The position numbers were made by a program, and so were the translations under genes. 38,188 nucleotides of DNA from an uncultured Thalassotalea sp. (lineage in GTDB: Bacteria > Pseudomonadota > Gammaproteobacteria > Enterobacterales > Alteromonadaceae): positions 1-38,188 of the forward strand of contig CALJHL010000142.1 of assembly GCA_938075435.1 (NCBI GenBank), in the 5' to 3' direction. Of the stretch, positions 35,775-38,188 are shown piece by piece. The notes under the pieces were generated by a model. The model did no database searches and was not told the DNA's origin. It was given only the letters and a program-made list of their open reading frames with translations. Position 1 is the stretch's first letter. Each line of letters starts with the position of its first letter.

Positions 35775-36731
35775 ATGAAACGAAGTTTTATTGAAGAAAA
35801 TTCAGATAACAATAGTTTATTAATTGAATCTAATTATGGAAAAAATGTTAATGAAATAGGGCTTATTACTTCATTAAAGGCTGAGATTAAAAATTGCATC
35901 AATCAGTCGACCTGCGATCTAAAACTTTTGAGTGAATTCAATGCCCTCGTGAGAGAACACAGTAGTATTGCATGCCAAATAATATTTCAAGTGATGGCTG
36001 ATTTACATTTTAATCGTGAGGCCGCTCTGGAGCACTGGATAAAAATACATCAGCACTCGATATCGCTAAATGAGCTGCTTGGGCGGCCCTTACCTTTGCT
36101 GGCTATCATTTGTGACTACTTTTCTAATCAAAATAATAACTTACTTAATAATCCAAAACTCACTTCCCAGGAGCATTTTGACAGTTTAGTCAACCATTCC
36201 TCCCTTGATCGTCTGACCGGACTTTTTAACCGAAACTGCTTAAACGACACGCTAACACATTTGCTCGCGTTAGCTCAAAGAGCAGGTATTGAGTTGTCTT
36301 TTCTGTTTTTAGACTTGGATGACTTTAAATCGATCAATGATACCTACGGACACCAAATAGGTGATTCTATATTACATAAATTAGGACCGTTACTGTTAAG
36401 TATTATACGACAAAGTGATATTGCGTTACGCTACGGCGGAGAAGAATTTATCATTCTTATGCCTAATACAAATGGTAAAGATGCATTGCTGCTGAGTAAC
36501 CGCATTCGCTTAAAGGTTAAAAATATCTCTTTGATAGAAAAGGGGATTAAACTCAATATTTCTGTTAGTGGCGGGCTTGCGGTTTATCCAACACATGCAA
36601 AAACGGTAGACGAACTTATTTATTCCGCAGATAGTGCCTTGTATAGAGCTAAAGCTGCAGGTAAAAATAATATCAAGGTTTTTAAACGTGACAATCGCCA
36701 TTATTTACGGGCTCCATTGATAAAAAAATAA
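35775..36731 (+). CDS. Diguanylate cyclase with unknown N-terminal domain
   Basis: This 318-aa cytoplasmic protein (no membrane segment) should make cyclic di-GMP. The C-terminal GGDEF domain (about 145-305) has LTGLFNRN, metal-site LDLDDFKSINDTYGHQIGD (Asp180), active-site GGEEF (221-225) and the inhibitory I-site RQSD (212-215) exactly five residues before it, so it should be active and product-inhibited. The first 130 residues are helical and match no sensor domain I recognise. ATG 35775 is preceded by a weak ribosome site. An IS66 end begins 10 bp after the stop. Confidence 0.9.
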   Translation: MKRSFIEENSDNNSLLIESNYGKNVNEIGLITSLKAEIKNCINQSTCDLKLLSEFNALVREHSSIACQIIFQVMADLHFNREAALEHWIKIHQHSISLNELLGRPLPLLAIICDYFSNQNNNLLNNPKLTSQEHFDSLVNHSSLDRLTGLFNRNCLNDTLTHLLALAQRAGIELSFLFLDLDDFKSINDTYGHQIGDSILHKLGPLLLSIIRQSDIALRYGGEEFIILMPNTNGKDALLLSNRIRLKVKNISLIEKGIKLNISVSGGLAVYPTHAKTVDELIYSADSALYRAKAAGKNNIKVFKRDNRHYLRAPLIKK

Positions 36732-36767
36732 AAATTAAACTGTAAGCGCTAAATGAACTACCGGGGG

Positions 36768-37974
36768 CTATTGATCTATTTCTTTCGCTTTAAAATTCCA
36801 GGGAAGTAGCGCTTCGATATCGTTCTCAGTTTCTGCACAAGGCAATGCTTTGAATATCGAGTTGAGGTATTTATAAAATTCAAGCCCATGTATTTGGCGG
36901 TTTCAATTAAGCTGTAATGCACAGCACAGCACAGCACAGCACTGGCACTCGCTTGTGCCGGAGTATCCGCAAATAACCAGGATTTTCTTCCCACGGTAAA
37001 TGGCCTGATGGCATTTTCTGCCAAGATATTACTTATTCTTAACTAGCTGTTAGTGCAGTACACCGTAAGCTTTTCCCATTGATTGTGTAAATATGTCATG
37101 GCCTGGCCAGTTAAGCTGTCTTTGGCGGGGCATGGTTTATTGGTTTCCAGCCATTTTCTCAGTTTATTGAAAATCGGTACGCTTTTGTCTTGGCGTGCAT
37201 TAAGTTTTTCATTGTCATTGAGGTGTTTTATTTCTCGCTCTATGCGGTACAGTTTATTAATAAAGCTTAGGGCCATGTCGGCTTTGGTGATTTTATTCTT
37301 TTTGTTTGTAGGTTGTGCCTTTTGTGCCTCAATGAATTTTCGACGTGAGTGGTCCATACAGCCCAAATGCGTTAAGCTGTTTTGTCGACACACCTCGTTA
37401 TAGCCCGCATAACCATCGGTTTGAAGGTAGCCGTTCGTAAACCCATCGAGTAGGCGCACAGGTACGCCTCGACCGCGGGAGGGGTCGTAGTCAAACAACA
37501 CACTTTGTTGATTCGGCGACCCACCCAACGTTACCCACATATATTTATCACCGGTAGGCGAGTAATTGGGCTCTTTGAGTACCTGAATGCGGGTTTCATC
37601 CGCCATAATGAGTGAACCCGAATGTTGGTGCTCCCTCAATAAATTGATTAACGGTTGCGTTTGTTTGGCCAGTGCTATTACCCAATTTGCTAAAGTGGCT
37701 CTGGATAGGTCGCCACCGTAACCCTTAATGATGTTTTCCAAGCGATACAGCGGCATTCCGTCAGCGTATTTTGAAATGATGATGTAGGTCATCACATTCA
37801 CACTGCCCATGGCTTTAGGGACCGGATGTTTAACCACCTCGGCAAGTTTGATATGGGTGCCACCATGCGCGTCTTTGAATACCGCTTTTTCTTGCATGTA
37901 TTCCAGTATTTGTACTTTTGCCGGAATAATATCAAGCTCTTCACGCACCTTAACAAAGAAGGTGTTAATGGCGC
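36768..37974 (-). pseudogene. tnpC: IS66 transposase (TnpC), broken
   Basis: The readable part corresponds to the central and C-terminal IS66 transposase: EELDIIPAKVQILEYMQEKA, MADETRIQVLKE, YLQTDGYAGYNEV, HSRRKF and AENAIRPFTVGRKSWLFADTP. Four lesions are seen. The N-terminal roughly 40% is missing at the IS4 junction. There is a premature TAG at 37043-37045 within an otherwise intact frame. A GCACA-type expansion at 36919-36942 adds about five codons. A one-base loss near 36881-36887 moves the last 45 codons to another frame, which ends properly at 36768. It is certainly inactive on its own. Confidence 0.88.
36919..36942. repeat. Pentanucleotide tandem repeat (GCACA) in the IS66 transposase
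   Basis: GCACA is repeated 4.8 times. Relative to the normal IS66 protein, the extra copies add about 15 nt, keeping the frame. Confidence 0.75.
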
Positions 37975-38188
37975 TAATGCAGGTCAGTTAACGCTGACCG
38001 GCTTTATTTTTTGCGTATCTTTGTGGTCTTGGTTTGACACTTCTGGGGTATTTTCTCTCCCGCCTTGGAGGTAATATTAAACTTGGCGCTAATTCATAGA
38101 AATATTTAAGTTGACCAGGGATCGCTCCTGGCGATGAATAAGGTAATCCGACTAATAGCCTCAATATATGCCCTACAGAAGCATTAAA
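37975..38188 (-). mobile_element. End of an IS4-family insertion sequence
   Basis: TAATGCAGGTCAGTTAACGC at 37975-37994 resembles the terminal inverted repeat of IS4 (TAATGC..ATCAGTTAA..). The end of an IS4-type transposase lies directly inside it. The element enters the IS66 transposase gene and continues beyond the window. Confidence 0.7.
37988..38188 (-). CDS. IS4-family transposase, C-terminus (partial)
   Basis: From the window edge the minus strand reads 66 codons without a stop, ending at TAA 37988-37990: HILRLLVGLPYSSPGAIPG, then LILPPRRERKYPRSVKPRPQ and a Lys/Arg-rich end. The PPRRERxYPRxVK stretch is typical of the end of IS4-group transposases. This frame is missing from simple start-codon searches because its start lies outside the window. 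Confidence 0.78.
   Translation of the reverse strand, partial: FNASVGHILRLLVGLPYSSPGAIPGQLKYFYELAPSLILPPRRERKYPRSVKPRPQRYAKNKAGQR

Larger units (their letters stand above)
36742..37974 (-). mobile_element. Decayed IS66-family element (one end)
   Basis: The IS66-type terminal sequence GTAAGCGCTAAATGAACTAC starts at 36742, 26 bp past the transposase stop. It is preceded by ATTAAACT, the candidate 8-bp target duplication. The other end is not in the window because an IS4-family element interrupts the copy at 37974/37975. Confidence 0.75.

Noticed and set aside
37982-37999. GGTCAG-TTAACG-CTGACC small palindrome
   Set aside because: It falls in the IS4-type terminal repeat and the end of its transposase frame, so it is better explained as part of the element.

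Overview
This 38.2 kb window is chromosomal DNA from a low-GC marine gammaproteobacterium of the Alteromonadales type, most like Colwelliaceae (Colwellia/Thalassotalea). That placement is inferred from gene content and protein similarity recalled from memory; no search was run. Pointers are ArcA, RsmC, IspB, ArgR and Mdh of enteric type, the order lptD-surA-pdxA-rsmA-apaG-apaH, the pair obgE-rpmA-rplU next to ispB, and the pair mdh/argR.

Layout. 1-266: start of gltB (minus). 665-1591: folE2. 1981-3078: a free-standing Hpt phosphotransfer protein convergent with arcA. 3495-4544: rsmC. 4811-7159: a lysine riboswitch, then a dapA-family gene and an M14-type deacylase in one operon. 7256-7630: a DUF2956-like membrane protein. 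7857-11631: a CecR-like TetR regulator, a lipoprotein membrane-fusion protein, an ABC ATPase and an ABC-2 permease. 11682-12913: a MAPEG-type membrane protein coupled to a crotonase. 13009-16338: a perfect Zur-type box, then a small CxxC periplasmic protein, a His/Asp-rich outer-membrane protein, a ZnuA-like binding protein and a ZnuB-like permease, with no ATPase gene.

16411-24855 is housekeeping: cvfB-like, TerB-like, folA, obgE, rpmA, rplU, ispB, mdh, argR and a DyP-type peroxidase. 25005-31632 is the outer-membrane/housekeeping operon running from lptD down to apaH. Divergent from lptD are amgK-murU (MurNAc recycling) and djlA. After djlA the region turns accessory: an unrecognised 154-aa protein, an 840-bp AT-rich gap, a cytoplasmic GGDEF protein, a decayed IS66 copy, and the end of an IS4-family element inserted into that IS66 copy.

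The most interesting points are (1) the lysine riboswitch over dapA plus an M14 deacylase, which suggests an alternative or lysine-responsive deacylation step in diaminopimelate/lysine synthesis; (2) the Zur-controlled zinc import operon with a metal-binding porin and no ATPase; (3) the ArcB-type Hpt domain encoded separately beside arcA. No tRNA, rRNA or CRISPR array was seen.
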